Source: Corticium candelabrum
Lineage: Eukaryota; Porifera; Homoscleromorpha; Homosclerophorida; Plakinidae
Direction: 5' to 3'
Assembly: GCF_963422355.1 (NCBI RefSeq)
Contig: NC_085106.1
Location: 2,856,568 to 2,920,567, forward strand
Length of the DNA: 64,000 nucleotides
Positions 30,278 through 43,361 of the stretch are shown here, piece after piece. Under the pieces are notes generated by a model. It did no database searches and had not been told where the DNA came from. It saw nothing but the letters and a program-made list of their open reading frames with translations. Positions within the stretch are counted from its first letter, which is position 1. Every line of letters starts with the position of its first letter. The translations under genes were made by a program, and so were the position numbers.

Positions 30278-33200
30278 ATGTGGAAATCTCTTTTTTGCTC
30301 GCTTTGCAGACGCCGACATTCTCAGATATTGTATAGAATGAGCAGGACAAAATCCATCATAGCCATAGCACGAGAAGAAAGTTCAATATGGGAAAGACGG
30401 GCCCCTCTGAATCCACTGCAAGTGCAGCAACTAGTACGCAGCGGAATCAATGTTATCGTGCAGCCGTCAACTCGCAGAGCGTACACCATGGACGAATATG
30501 CTCAGGCAGGCGCAGTAATCCAAGAGGATATGTCAGAAGCGACAGCCATAATGTCCATCAAGGTGCTACCAGTTGACAGTCTGCTGCCTGACAAAACCTA
30601 CTCTTTCTTCTCTCACACAATCAAAGCACAGGAAGCTAACATGCCACTATTGGATGCAGTCCTCGACAAGGTGAGGATATTAGAGCGTAATCAGCATGAT
30701 CTGTCTCACTGGGCAGTATATCTACATCCAAATTTGCAGAGAATTCGATTAATGGATTATGAAACGATGAGAAACGACAAAGGGCAAAGAGTGGTGGCGT
30801 TTGGTCAGTATGCTGGTATAGCTGGTATGATCAATATACTGCATGGTCTAGGCTTGAGATTGCTGGCGTTGGGACATCACACTCCTTTTATGGTGAGACT
30901 CAACAGGACCGAGACTTGGGAGTCCAAGGACGGGCAGTTCAGTTCATTGACTGTACGTTTGTGTTAGCACATCGGAATGCCACATAACTATCCAAGTACA
31001 AGTGCTGCTAAAGCAGCAGTGGCAAGCGTGGGCCGGGAGATTCAGTATGGATTGCTGCCGTCGGTTCTTGGTCCGATGGTCTTTGTATTCACTGGAACCG
31101 GCAATGTCTCGCAGGTATAAAGTACGACAATTGCTACAATATATGCAGACTCATACAAAAGTATGAGTTTACTCAATGCACGTGAGGTAACATGACAATG
31201 GAACCAAACATTTTGTTAAACTTAACTCTAATAAACAGAGTAGAGTACAAACAGTCAATATTTGTCAGTTCTGTTTTCGTTACTTTGCTGCTATTTCCAG
31301 GTTTTTTAAAATGAGATATGATCAAACATTGTAATCTTAACGACTAGAAGGACTGTTTTAATGAACAGGAGTCATAATCATCACCAAACACAGAAAACAC
31401 TTAGACAGGGCCATAGCAAGCTGTGAAAAAATAGTCCAATTAATTATATACATTGGTTATTATTAATTAATTAATAATTAATTATTAATTAATTAATAGT
31501 TGTATGAAAATATTTAAATATCTAGTTATTGGATTGCTCCACAGTTAACCTCTTTGGACAATTGAAGTTCAGAGGCTGGTGAGTTGATTCGGAACATCTT
31601 GATCATGCATGGGCATGGTTGATGTGGTGTCTGCCTTAGCAATCCCTGATATGCACTAGACAACGTCCTGGGTGTTGTAGGTCAAGCGCAAGTCTCGTTG
31701 CCCTCAACGTTTCAGGCTTCTTTTGTCTCAAAAACGAGAGAACCCGGTAACATCAAAGGCAGCACAAGTCTAATGATACGTATAAAATATCTAATATATT
31801 TAATCAGGTATACTATATTTTTGAAGTTTACTCTAATCATTGATTGGCGGAACTCAACTTTTGGGAAAATGGTCTGGCAAATGCCAGACCACTTGCAACG
31901 GCCCTGCACTAACACACATGTTACTCGTATATCTCACTAAAATCAGCATGTTTTCTATTTGTATGACACATTTTGGGTTGTGTAAGTTACAATTTTTGGT
32001 GTGGTCTCACGTGATTTTACAATCGTAAATGTTATTTGTTTCTATATTGTAGGGTGCACAAGAAGTTTTCAAGCAATTACCAGTTGAAATGGTGGAGTCG
32101 TCTCAACTGCAGTCAGTTGTTCGGTCAGGAGGTACGGCGACATTTCAAGACACCAACTAATTGATTCTTTAATACTTTTTGTTGTGTAGACAGCACTCAG
32201 CGTATCTTTGGTACAATTGTGAAACGAGAAGATTATCTCGTACGTCGAGATGGTGGGAAGTTCGACAAGCAAGAGTGCAAAGATCATCCGGAGTTGTATA
32301 AATCAGTTTTTTCCACAAAGGTGTGAGACCCATTGTTTGCATTTGAGCGTCTGATTACATAAATATGAACGCTAATTGTAGATCGCTCCATACATGTCTG
32401 TGCTCATCAATGGTTTATACTGGGATGCGAGATCTCCTCGTCTGCTAACATACTCTGATGCTAAACGATTGCTAACTCATAATAATACCACAGTGTCGAA
32501 GCCTGGCGAGCCTCATTTGCCACATAGACTTCTTGCCATTTGTGATATTTCGGCAGACTTGGGGGTATAGTATGGCGGACAATGTGTGTCTTTGTTCTTC
32601 ATGGATTATCATATCTGTAGGGATCATTAGAGTTTATGACTGAGTGTACGTCGATTGATAATCCATTTCTTATCTATAATCCTTTCAAAGATGAATCAGT
32701 AACCGGCGAGTAAGACTATTGCCGTTTAGTGCATCTAATGTGAATCTAATGCTTTAACTTTGTCTTGTTGTATGTTGCTTAGTATGTCAGCTTCTGGCGT
32801 ATTGATGTCCTCTATTGACAACATGCCAGCACAGGTGCCTCGTGAAGCAACTGATTTCTTTGGTTCACATTTACAGCCTTATGTTGATGAAGTGGTAAGT
32901 ATACTTATTGACTACAGGTACATGGGAATGGAGCAGAGAAAGTCAGTCAGTGCGTAAACGATTGACTCCGTTATTTTGTAATATGTCTGTTGTCATAACG
33001 ACTAGTGTATTCACACATATGCTATTATAGACTACCAACTGACGCAGTCATGTTGGGTACAAAGGATTGACCTCTTTATATTAGCTTGCTATGTGTAAAC
33101 TGTGATGTACAATAATTTAGTTTGTCTTTTGTTTTTATGTGTCAATTTGTTATTTGTAATTATTGATCTAAACTTGTTGGAATGAATATGTATTTCATTG

Positions 33201-36200
33201 TTTACTAGATCGTGTAGCTTGTCGCCAAGTTGCTTGGAATTTTGTGTAAATCGTTTAGTTGATAGTTTAATTAATAGATCAATCTGGAGTGACATTTTTA
33301 GTCGTAAGATAATATTTTATACATAAATTCTATATCTTGTAGCTTCGTCTTGATGGCTCTGAAGACTTCACTAAGCTCTCGGTCTCTCCAACTGTGAAAG
33401 ATGTGAATACTGTGCTTACTTAATTAGTAGGACGTTGCTTTTATTCTGTTTTCTATGTCAGGCTTTGATTACATACAACGGATGTCTGACACCCAAGTAT
33501 GACTACATCAAGGCTCTGAGAGCTGCTAAGTATGGGCCATCTTTCTGTGTTGTTCAGATGTGTTTGTGCAAAGTTTCGTACTTACGTAGGGAAGCAAAAG
33601 CTGCAAAGGCTCAGAATATTGTGGGTCCAGCTCGGAAAGTGTTGATCTTGGGTTCTGGCTACGTATCAGCTCCTGTGGTAGAATATTTGACCAGACGTGA
33701 AAAATTTGGTGTCACAATAGGTAATTGAAAGATTTTGTCATAGAAAGTTTGCATGGGTGTAGTTCAGATGATAATTTATTTAGAGTAATATATTGTTTGT
33801 ATATAAGCATATTATTTTTACCCCACCAAGTGGGGTCCAAAAATTGAGACACCAGGAACAAAGCCTGGAGCTCTTGGTATGTTGTATCATGGGTGTCAGC
33901 AGACCACTCTCACTAGACGATCCTTGAGCAGTCGCTCATCCCTCTGATAAGGACGTTAGGGAAATGTTGTGCTGGCAAGTCAGTAGTTGTATCATGGAGA
34001 TAGTATGTTTCTTGTGGGGAAAAATTTCTTCTGAGATGTGCTGTGTACAGCATGTTTTTAGTCATCTGGACTCATTTTAAACCCTTGCATTGTTACCAGG
34101 CATGGTAGATTGTATGTTATACTATAGGAGAATTTGAGGCTAATCAGACATTGTATTATCAATGAGTAACACTGTACTGTAAATCTATTATTTTAAAGTA
34201 AGAAATACTCAAGTTGAGGATATAACATGTTTGTGAGTGGTGAAATTTTGTGGAAGCTGAGATATGAATTAAAGTTAGAAATTGGTTGCTTGTTGCAAAA
34301 TTTTTAAAAAATTATTAATTTAAAACTGGTTGATTTACGGTATCATGCCAGTAGTACTGAGTGAAACCAGGAGGACATTTGCTATTAATTCTTACAAAAT
34401 GCTGTTTTTGCTGTAGCATCAAATGTCGCCTCAGACGCCTCACAACTTGCTTCTCGGTATGCCAACACAACACATAAGCATTGGACACTTGCTAGCGACT
34501 CGACTTCTGACTCCCAGCTCAAAGAAATGGTTGATGAACACGATGTAGTAATCAGGTGATTAGTGTTGTTCGTTAGTGTATCTGTGTTTCTGTTTGCTTA
34601 CTTGTCTGGTTATCTTGAGGCTGGTTCACGATATTGAAGCTGACGCTCAGCTGAGCGTCAACATCAAAGACACCGCCTTGACGCAGGCGGCATCCTTTGA
34701 TGTTGACACTGATGCTGATGCTGGAATAGGATTCATTTCTATTCCAGCGTCAGTGTCATTGTCAATATTGTGAACCAGGCTTAAGGGTCATGAGCAGCTG
34801 AGCATTAACTCTAGTGAAGCACCGAATACTTGGACAGGCAGGCAGATTGGACAGTGTAGCGTTTTTATTGTAGCATCTGCTGTTATTGTCTTGTCTCGTC
34901 TTCACTGAGTCTGACAGGTATGATGTACTACTTGGAGTGTTTTTCTAGTTTACTGCCATCTTGGTTACATCCAGCAGTGGCCAAAGTATGTGTTGCGAAT
35001 GGCAAGCACTTGGTTACATGCAGCTATACGTCTCCTGAAATGCAAAAATTATCTTCATCTGCCGAAGCTGCTGGTGTCACTCTTCTAAATGAAGTTGGCT
35101 TGGATCCAGGCATTGATCATATGCTAGCTGTCCGGTGCTTTAATGATGTGAAAAAGAAAGGCGGAATTGTATGCAGTAGACAATAGTCATTCTGTGTGTT
35201 AACTGTTGTTCTTACAGATTGAGTCGTTTGTGTCTTGGTGTGGTGGTCTTCCTTCTCCCGAATCTAGTGACAATGCACTGCGTTACAAATTCAGTTGGAG
35301 TCCTCGAACCGTTCTAGGCAATCTGAAAAACCCAGCCAAATACATGCGGAAAGGCAAGGTGAATGGTGTGTTGTCTGACTACATCATATATGTTCTTTTA
35401 CTGAGTTATCTCTAGTTGATTGAAGTTCCTGCTGGTGGATGGTTGATGCATTGTGCAGAGCCTGTGGAAATCATTCCAGGCTTTAACTTGGAAGGTATTC
35501 CCAACAGAGACTCAACTGTTTACGCCGAGAAATATGGTCTTACATCTGTTCACACAATTTTACGTGGAACTCTACGATTCTTGGTTTAAATCTTTTTAGT
35601 TCGTTATAGTAGATGTCGAGCAGGCATAGTGTGGTTTTAGGGTCATTTCAATGCAGTTCAAGCATTGGATGAAGTGGGTTTGCTTGATGATAAAGAGGAT
35701 GCTCGATTAGACCCTAGCTGTTCTCCTCTTCGATGGGTATGCTGTCTGTACAGTACACTTTGTTGCTTTCCATAGTAACTGATGCTTGTTTTGATTTGTA
35801 GTGTGACATCATGGCAATGTTGGTATCACGAACTGATGCTCGTGGAGTTGATCTGAAGTCTAGTGTATATGAGCTGTTAGGTCGCGATCTAACAAAGTTA
35901 AACATGCTTGAAGAGTTAATAAAATTGTTTGAATTTGTGGATGTCTGTCTGCATTCAAATAGAGTTCATGTTGTTTGCAGACTTGGCCTGCTTTCTGAAG
36001 AAACTGTTTTGTTGAAAGGCACTCCATTAGACACACTGACTGCCTACCTTGAAAAATCATTGGCATTTGGTAGGACAGAGGAGATTGCTCAGCTATTATA
36101 ATAGACTGTAACTGAGTTTTTTGTGTAGAAGAGGGCGAAAGAGACCTTGTTATTTTGCAGCACAATATTAGCATTCGATGGTCTGAATCACGAAAGGTAA

Positions 36201-36618
36201 CATAAATTGACAGTATTAAAGATGTATAGACAACTTTATTCATATTCCTTAATGACAAATTTTGCTTTGTTTATGTGTTTCTGGTGACACATTATGTTAA
36301 GTAATGTTTGCATTTGATGTGGTAGGAAACGAAGGAGATCACACTTGTAGAGTATGGCGATCCTAAAGGATTCTCAGCCATGTCTAGGCTTGTTGGATTG
36401 CCGACTGCCATTGCCACAGAAATGTTGCTAGAAGGTTATTGGATAGTGTTTTTGTATATCCTATTGCATATGAGATAATAGTGAGTGTGATTGCAGGAGA
36501 TATCAGCACAACTGGTGTAGTGGAACCATTGTCTTCAGAAATTTATGATCCAATTCTTCGAAAACTGAACGAATCTGGGGTTAGTTTCAAAGTAGTGTCT
36601 CATGGGCAAATGTTATAG
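30278..36618 (+). CDS. AASS: Alpha-aminoadipic semialdehyde synthase (LKR/SDH)
   Basis: Bifunctional mitochondrial enzyme of lysine breakdown: lysine-ketoglutarate reductase makes saccharopine, then saccharopine dehydrogenase splits it to aminoadipate semialdehyde and glutamate. The N-terminus [20 protein letters not shown] is an Arg-rich presequence. LKR half: [92 protein letters not shown] half: [19 protein letters not shown] (NAD-binding Rossmann), [74 protein letters not shown]. About 20 exons: 30278-30670, 30740-30892, 30968-31114, 32053-32131, 32190-32320, 32382-32564, 32621-32709, 32783-32894, 33343-33402, 33462-33529, 33590-33720, 34417-34555, 34949-35168, 35218-35358, 35416-35583, 35641-35736, 35802-36069, 36129-36196, 36326-36434, 36497-36618. 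The exon near 35802-36069 may hide a further small intron. Confidence 0.95.
34620..34780. mobile_element. Short hairpin-rich MITE in an AASS intron
   Basis: About 160 bp. The left end GGCTGGTTCACGATATTGA and right end TCAATATTGTGAACCAGGC are inverted repeats. Inside are a perfect 18-bp palindrome (GACGCTCAGCTGAGCGTC) and two further stem-loops: AACATCAAAG...CTTTGATGTT and TGGAATAG...CTATTCCA. Flanks read TTGAG and TTAAG, possibly a worn target duplication. No coding. It belongs to the widespread CTGGTTCACAATAT-ended MITE type; the superfamily is not certain. Confidence 0.75.
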
Positions 36619-37565
36619 GTATCTACTTACCTTGTACATTGTGACAAATATTTATTATTGCTACTACTACTTTTGTACAGTGAAGTACATTTGTTGTAAA
36701 CTACAGACACTAGAGACAGTGCTGTTACAATGTTTGAAGAGTATGTTTTTTCTTTGAAATTGCTCCGAATCAGCTGCACAAATTTGGGTTTTATGATGGC
36801 TACTGTCAGTCACATGGCAAGAGAAGAGTATGTGCTGAAACAAGAGGCAAAGACAGCGGGTTTTTAACTGAGAAGCGCCATGCACATGTGCACATACGTG
36901 TGTATGCTTGGGTTTTGTGATTGCACTTCTCAGCTCATTTCAAGGATCCCACTTAGTAGGTATTGTTATATCCCAATGCAGGGAACTGACCACACAAGAG
37001 GGTGGACTGGAAATGACTACTGTACTAGTAGACAAGAAGGGAGGCTGGCGATGCACACGACCAGTGGATTTCAAACAACTAGTTATCTTTCATGGGAAAG
37101 CTCCTGTAGATACATCTTGTTTGTGCTTTGGATTATTCTGTTAGTCGTGTTATTTGACTGGAGATCTGAACCTGAACCTGCAGAAATGATTTTCTCAAGT
37201 GAAAATCTTTCAAGTCGAAGACATCGGCGCTAGGAGAGAAGTTACACATAAAGTGAAGACAACCAGATATACAGACGGGTATTGCTGATTGTCCAGCATG
37301 TTTGGCTTGTTTCTGCACATAATCATGCAGGACTTCAAATGATAGTGACTTTGTACCAGTGATGTCTTTACCGGGAATTTCCGAAACAGCGGTCAGCCCA
37401 GTGGGCAATCTTTTGGAAACTGTCATTATTTACAGCCTTTGGACCGCTAATGTGAATCAAGATTGTGGTGCTGGATGTGCCCAAAGTTGGTCGAAATTCT
37501 GAGATTGTATTCTAGTAACGTGCACTAGGCTACTATAGTATGATACTACAGTGTACGCAGCGGTC
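36619..37565. other. Gene-poor stretch downstream of AASS
   Basis: Contains the AASS 3' UTR. On the - strand, 37426-37133 is a 97-codon open frame (GLTAVSEIPGKDITGTKSLS, VLHDYVQKQAKHAGQSAIPV) that reads like protein but matches nothing I recognise and has no clear start or splice context. It could be an exon of an unrecognised gene or a decayed element. Confidence 0.4.
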
Positions 37566-38107
37566 TAAGAGTGTGTTCACATCGGGCCTAATCATGATTA
37601 GTTTGGCGTTAGTGCACTAACGCCACTCGTTCACACTGGTCCTAAATCATGATTAGTGTAACGCTGTGGTATTACAACCGCATTAGTGGCGTTAGTGGTT
37701 GCCCGTGAGGTAGTGTAGAAGAAGAGTATGCCGCCGATGTTTCTGATGCGGTGTTGTATGTTTAATTAAAAGTACAAACGCAGCAACGATATGGCGACCT
37801 ACACGGAAGCGCAGGCAGATGTCTACGTGCGTCCCTGAAGGAGCTGCCAGAGATGCAGCGGCTAGATGAGCTGGATTAGCTAATTTATCTAATCAGGATT
37901 AGCTGAAATAGGTAAAAGAAATGCACCCTAGAGGTTTCCCTCTCCAAAACCTAAAGCAATGGCTTTGTCAAGACAATTCACGCGAATTTTTGCCGGATAC
38001 ACTCACGTGCCCACGTGACTTCTAATCATAGTTAGCGGTGTCAACGCGCTTGCGCTGATGTTGGCCTAATCATAGTTAGTCCAGATGTCGGTGTGAACGC
38101 GCTCTTA
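37566..38107. mobile_element. Non-autonomous DNA transposon (MITE) with subterminal TAATCAT repeats
   Basis: A 542-bp element. The left end TAAGAGTGTGTTCACA and the reverse complement of the right end (TAAGAGCGCGTTCACA) match as terminal inverted repeats bounded by TA. Subterminal motifs of the form CTAATCATGATTAG or CTAATCATAGTTAG occur at least four times near the two ends, in both orientations. This is typical of transposase-binding repeats. No open frame encodes a transposase. The TA boundary would fit Tc1/mariner-type or related targets, but I cannot settle the superfamily. Confidence 0.75.
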
Positions 38108-39066
38108 CACTGTGGAACAGAAGTTGAGCTTTCTCAGGAGGCTGAAAGAAGAATTCGGAAACAATGTCAGCCTTGCGTCGTCACGTGAGCTGGGTATTGA
38201 CCGGAAGAGCTAGGGGATACGAGCATGGAGAGATAAAGAAACGCCTGACAAGAAGCGTAGGAGGGCAGTCGGGTCTGGTCGTACTTCTAAGCACTGATAA
38301 AAACTAAGTATGCAGGACAGGCCTCACACCTGCTTACTCTGTAGTACATGTACTCAAGTCATTTTGCCAATTTCCATAGTTTCCTATGAATCGCCCATGC
38401 GCTTATATTTATCGCTTATTGGGAACAGATTTTCTTCCATAAAATCCCATTTTCCGTATTGCGGCCCTGGGGGCTGTTTCGGAAATTCCCAGTACTTGCT
38501 AACAGCTAATGGCAATATCATACAGTCCTAGACAAGAATCAGCTGTCTGTCAGCGAGTTAACTAAGTTAACCTACCAGAAGAACTGTGAGTTGAATGAAA
38601 GGCTGAGCGTGTCTGTCAACTGTTGTATAGAAGTTTGAGTATGATACACAGTACTACTGTGCAGAATTTTCCATGTAGAAGGACCCATTAATAATACCTG
38701 GGGATCACAGCAATTGACTGAAAAATTTCAGGATTTTTACGGTCTTTTACTTTGAGTGCTGTGCAGTAGTGGGCAAATCAACATGCAACTGTTTCTCTGT
38801 CACTGTGGTCTGTTTAGTTTATGATTGATTTATATTTAATATTGTTAGTTTTGTGATCAGTAGTTTGTATATATTACATGTATTAGAACAAGTGTATGTA
38901 TGACCGTTCAAGTTTATATGCATTTATTTAGTGTATAATTTTATTGATACAGTATGTTTTATTTAATAGACAAGAAGTTTGAATTTTCTTTTGTATTTGT
39001 TCAGTTCAACGTGCACACAGATCTAGGTTAGGCAAAACATTCACAACAACTAGTCAGATGACAGTT
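38108..39066. other. Intergenic region between MITE and ammonium transporter
   Basis: Low-complexity AT-rich sequence becoming the 3' UTR side of the - strand transporter. No gene is recognised. Confidence 0.45.
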
Positions 39067-41497
39067 CTAAACAGTAAAGACTTCTGTTCTTATATTTGTG
39101 GGCGATTTGGGGTTTGCAGGCCTTGTTTGCATACTCTCAACAGCGTGATCATTTACAAAGTGTTGACCATTTCTTTCCGCTTCTCTAGTCTCTGTTGCCT
39201 GTTGAGAATCAATTGGATTCATTGGCAGAATTACGTGTCCGTTGGATAGGAGCATGGGTTTATCATAAGCTGGCTCTGAGTGTTTGATGTCTAGACCTGG
39301 AAAATTCAACATGTGAATTATGTTGAACATGTGTGATTACAGTATTGGAGTGTCTGTTGATTGAGTTTACCAGCTATTTCCATTTCTCTTGACACTCGAA
39401 GACATCCTAAATACTTCATTATTCCAAAGTAGACAGCACTGAGCACTCCTGCCCAAACAGTGATGACAAACACTCCGAGGAGGTTCCAGAGAAAGAATAG
39501 AATGGATCGACCATCCCAGTTGTAGAACACTCCATGCGTTGAGTCGAGTAGCCCTTCAGCTAACACACCCCAAACTCCTCCACCAAAATGAACTAGAAAC
39601 ATTGAAGTCAGAAAGTTGTTGTATTTTACGCGTAATGTATAAATTTTGGTGTATCAGTTGGTTATTTTAGTGCCGTCTTTAGAGTGAACATTGAATGTGT
39701 GCATGCCTCTCCTGTCTCACACTCAGTTTCTAACGTTAGGTCATGACTCTGCTGCCATAATTAAATGTCAGCCAGTCACAAGCAGTTTGATGCTCTCTTG
39801 CAATTACAATATTGTCTTTCAAGGCTTCTGGCATTGTTTGGAAATGTTTATAAATGTGTACCTCTACAAAGAGCTAGGTTACCCTAGTTGTTTGTCTGCT
39901 AGCAGGATTACTCATAAATGCGTGAACGGACTTGAGGAAATTTGGCAGGATGATAGAACTTTGTCTTGTTAACTGATGTCTATATACCTGCTACTGCGTC
40001 CAAAGGGTCGTCAATTCGTACTTTTACCATTGCCCAGCTGACAGCGAAGTAGACTAGTGCAGCTATTAGTCCTATGACGAACGCCCCATATGGCCTTACA
40101 GCATCCGCGCCAGCACATATTGCAACCTGAAGGAAATGAGCAAAATTAACTTTTCTGACCAGACGGGAATCACGCACACCCTCACTAGTCCGGCCAGTGC
40201 CCCGTTGATTACTGCCGATAGACTCCATCGTCCAACCTCTTTCTCTCGTCTGTTCATCCATCTCTTGATTGTCAGACCCACACAGGATCCAACGGAACCA
40301 GCAATGGCGGTGTTGGTTGCGACGAGTGCGAGGATGGCAGCGTCTCCTGGCTTTGTGATGGATGTGTAAGATCCGACGTTGAACGCAAAAAAGCCAAAGA
40401 AAAGGATAAATCCGCCCAAAGTAGACATCTTAAGTAGGAAACTAGACAATTAGTTGCAATTGAATTAGGATGTGTCATTGACGTACTGTAACGGTGTGTC
40501 CTTGGATGGTATTCACCTATAGAGTAAATTTAGGGTAAGTTTTGAGGTGTCATTGTTTTTAGTCAATTTGTGTTGTGACCTTTCCTTCTTCATCAAAGCG
40601 ACCGATTCTCGGCCCGAGGATGTATGCTCCAATAGCTGCTGCAGCACCGCCCACCACGTGCACGACACCACTACCAGCAAAATCCTGAAAAATGTTGGCG
40701 TGTCGTTACAAGCTACAACTGAACTGTATACTGTTCAAGTCATATGTACTCTGTAAACGATGTTTTCGCCTTGGTATGACACTCCAACCGTCAGCCATCC
40801 GTAGTCGGTATCCCACGCCCAGTGGGCAACGACAGGATACATGAAACCTGCAAAGATGGCTAGCTAGTTGTACGACGTCATTGGCACTAAATGTATTCTA
40901 TCACTATATAGTGTCTACGCACCAGTGCAGAGGACGCTGAAGAGCATGTAAGCGAGCAACTGTGCTCTCTCTGCCACTGCACCGCTGACAATGGTAGCCG
41001 CAGTGGCGGCAAACACGAACGACTTGAACCATCCTACTAGATTGGCATCGCTGTAGTCAATCAGGAAGAAGTAATTTCCTCCGATGAAGGCGTTGCCATG
41101 GCCAGACGAAAACGCAAAACCGACGGCGTAGAAAGCGATGCAGCCAATGGCGGCGTCGAGAAGGTTTTTGAATAGGATGTTGGTTGTGTTCTTTGTGCGC
41201 ACTAAACATTGACCATCTATCAATACGTGAGTTTGAATGATTTCTTGAGGAATTAACTCACCAGATCCTGCCTCAAGAAAAGCAAATCCGGCCTGCATGA
41301 CTTTAGGTATGAAATGAAAGAAAGAACGCTCTAAATACTTCTGATTGCCTTTATATAGAAGGGTACTTACAGAAGATGATCATGGATAGAAGGATAAAGA
41401 AGGCATCATCAATACTCTTTGCAATCGAGGGAGGCAGCGTGAATGGAGTTTCAGTAGTAGAAGCATTGAGAGCAGATGAAGCAGTCGAACCGTCCAT
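39067..41497 (-). CDS. Ammonium transporter (AMT/MEP family)
   Basis: Plasma-membrane NH4+/NH3 channel-transporter of the Amt/Mep/Rh superfamily. The start at 41497 ([20 protein letters not shown]) places an extracellular Ser/Thr-rich N-terminus before the first membrane helix ([13 protein letters not shown]). Then come [12 protein letters not shown], the Amt signature region [55 protein letters not shown] (first pore histidine), [33 protein letters not shown], and [18 protein letters not shown] (second pore histidine). The cytoplasmic tail has [12 protein letters not shown] as in AMT proteins. It is split into about ten exons; both pore histidines and the helix pattern look intact. The Asn and ETPFT context at the N-terminus could be glycosylated, by inference. 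Confidence 0.92.
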
Positions 41498-42804
41498 CTT
41501 CGCCAGGAGGTGCACGTCTAATGACGTCGTTACATCCCTATGGTAGATATAAGGGAGCCACTGTAGCTAATGTTGTCAATCCCAATTATAGGACCAGAAA
41601 TATTTTTGTCACTTCCTACATAGCTAGGCATGGGCATCATGTATACTAGTAGATTTATTCGTGATCAAGCATGCATATTTGCATGGTTTGCGCACAGCAA
41701 AAACATCTTGCAGGTTTTGGGAAAAGCAGACTAGACTATTAACTAGCAGCGATGTCACGCGGCTTGAGCGTCATGACACTTACATTGAAGTACTGCATGC
41801 ATGACTGCATGCTATACTATATCTACAGTGTATTTGCGCGTATACGGCTGCGTAAATAGAGCGAACAACTCGTAGATTTTACGTGAATAGTGGAAATACA
41901 GCGGATTTCTCCAATAAAATATAGCCGCGTGGAGTTCTTTTTTTTTAGTTTTCACTAGCTGCCATGGACGATTGGGCACAATGCCAATCATTACTCAGTA
42001 ACTCTATTGTACCGAAATGCTGTCGTCAATAGCTAGGCAAAATGGGAAGCTGCAGATAGACTCTAGGGATGTCAGAAACGAGTTACATGCTAGTATGGCA
42101 GTTGAGCCATGAAACGTTCGAAAGTTCTAGAAACGAGAAGAGCATGATTGAGCAAAAGCACAGTGACAGGCAGCACGCGTGTATACAGGATACCAGTACA
42201 CTTCCGGGATTTTGTGGTGACTGGTGTATACACACATTAAGTCATTAATTACATTAATTTTGTTATGTCTAAAAATATGGTGTCTCCTTGCTGCTTCAGT
42301 CTTAATCCGTCCATTGATGGCGTCACAGGAGATTGGGTTTGCCGGAAATTCTGATACATGGGAACCGGGAACCAGATCTAATGGCACGTCTCAGACCTCT
42401 AGGCAGTGATTAGGACATAGGAAATGTCTAGATGTCTCAAGGACATTTGGTTTACCCAAACCAAATTTCCTAGGCAATTGCATGGGCTCGGTGTTTTATT
42501 GTAAAACTATAGTCACCCGATCTAAATTTCTTAGAAAACTACACTAGTAGATTTGTTTTTCTTAATTTTAGGCGCCTGACCTAAATTGTATAGGAAATTT
42601 ACTCACACCAGTAACCTACTAACTGTACTCTACCTGGATAGGCGTGCTCAATGTTTAGCTAAGAAATCCGGCGCGCCCAAGGAACTGTTCGCATGTCTCG
42701 TCTTTTAGTTAGGAGGTCGCGGTGCGAATCATGAAGTGTTTTTCGTGCATGCTGCTGGACTAACTGATGTGATCTGTGATCAAGCTAGTGCAAGTGCAAG
42801 TTGA
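41498..42804. other. Upstream region of the ammonium transporter
   Basis: AT-rich intergenic DNA with the putative transporter promoter near 41500-41700. Several open frames are short and unsupported. No element ends are recognised before the SINE at 42805. Confidence 0.45.
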
Positions 42805-43245
42805 GGGGGGGTCGGTGGAACAGATGGTAGAGCGTTGGTGATGACATCCGGGATCTTGTATTCCGTGATAAGGTTCGATCCTGGTGGAGGCGACGCTGTC
42901 GCAGTTTCCTTGAGCAAGAAACTCACTCACACTTGCTTCTCTCGACTCAGGAGTATAAATGAGTACCTGGTCATTGACTGGGATGGACAAGACCGTTGGC
43001 TTGGCAGCAACATCATGCAGCAGACAGGTACGTGTGGGCCTTGGTGTCCAGTCCCAGAGCTGCGTCATTGTCAGTGCCCCTGGATGACTCTGGCCAAGCT
43101 CCAGGTGGATTGTAGCGCTGGTCCCAAGACTCCACGTAGCGCATGGAGGCCCTGTCTCTAGAGGCAGGGGGAGCTATCTCCGCAACTGACCTCAAAGTCG
43201 ACGTCGAAAGACGTGGAGGGCTTAACATTTGTCCATTGTCCATTT
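42805..43245 (+). mobile_element. tRNA-derived SINE candidate
   Basis: The head contains an A box-like TGGTAGAGCGTTGG (42825-42838) and a B box GGTTCGATCC (42872-42881), spaced as in a tRNA gene. The segment does not fold into a complete functional tRNA as far as I can see and is followed by about 350 bp of unrelated body. The body ends in TTGTCCATTGTCCATTTTGT, then runs into a long GT tract that may be the expanded tail. Pol III promoter boxes plus body plus simple-repeat tail is the layout of a tRNA-SINE. No target duplication is identified. Confidence 0.65.
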
Positions 43246-43285
43246 TGTGTGTGTGGGTGTGGGTGTGGGTGTGGATGTGTGGGTG

Positions 43286-43358
<73 letters not shown>
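43246..43358. repeat. (GT)n/(GC,GT)n microsatellite tail
   Basis: GTGTGG units, then GTGC units, then about 20 GT units, directly after the SINE candidate. Confidence 0.93.

Positions 43359-43361
<3 letters not shown>

Noticed and set aside
33820-34010. ACCCCACCAAGTGGGGT hairpin region in an AASS intron as a further copy of repeat X
   Set aside because: Only a short hairpin resembles the X core; the flanks do not match.
42811-42890. A functional tRNA gene
   Set aside because: A and B boxes are present, but a full cloverleaf with paired acceptor stem is not evident and a long body follows, so a SINE head is more likely.
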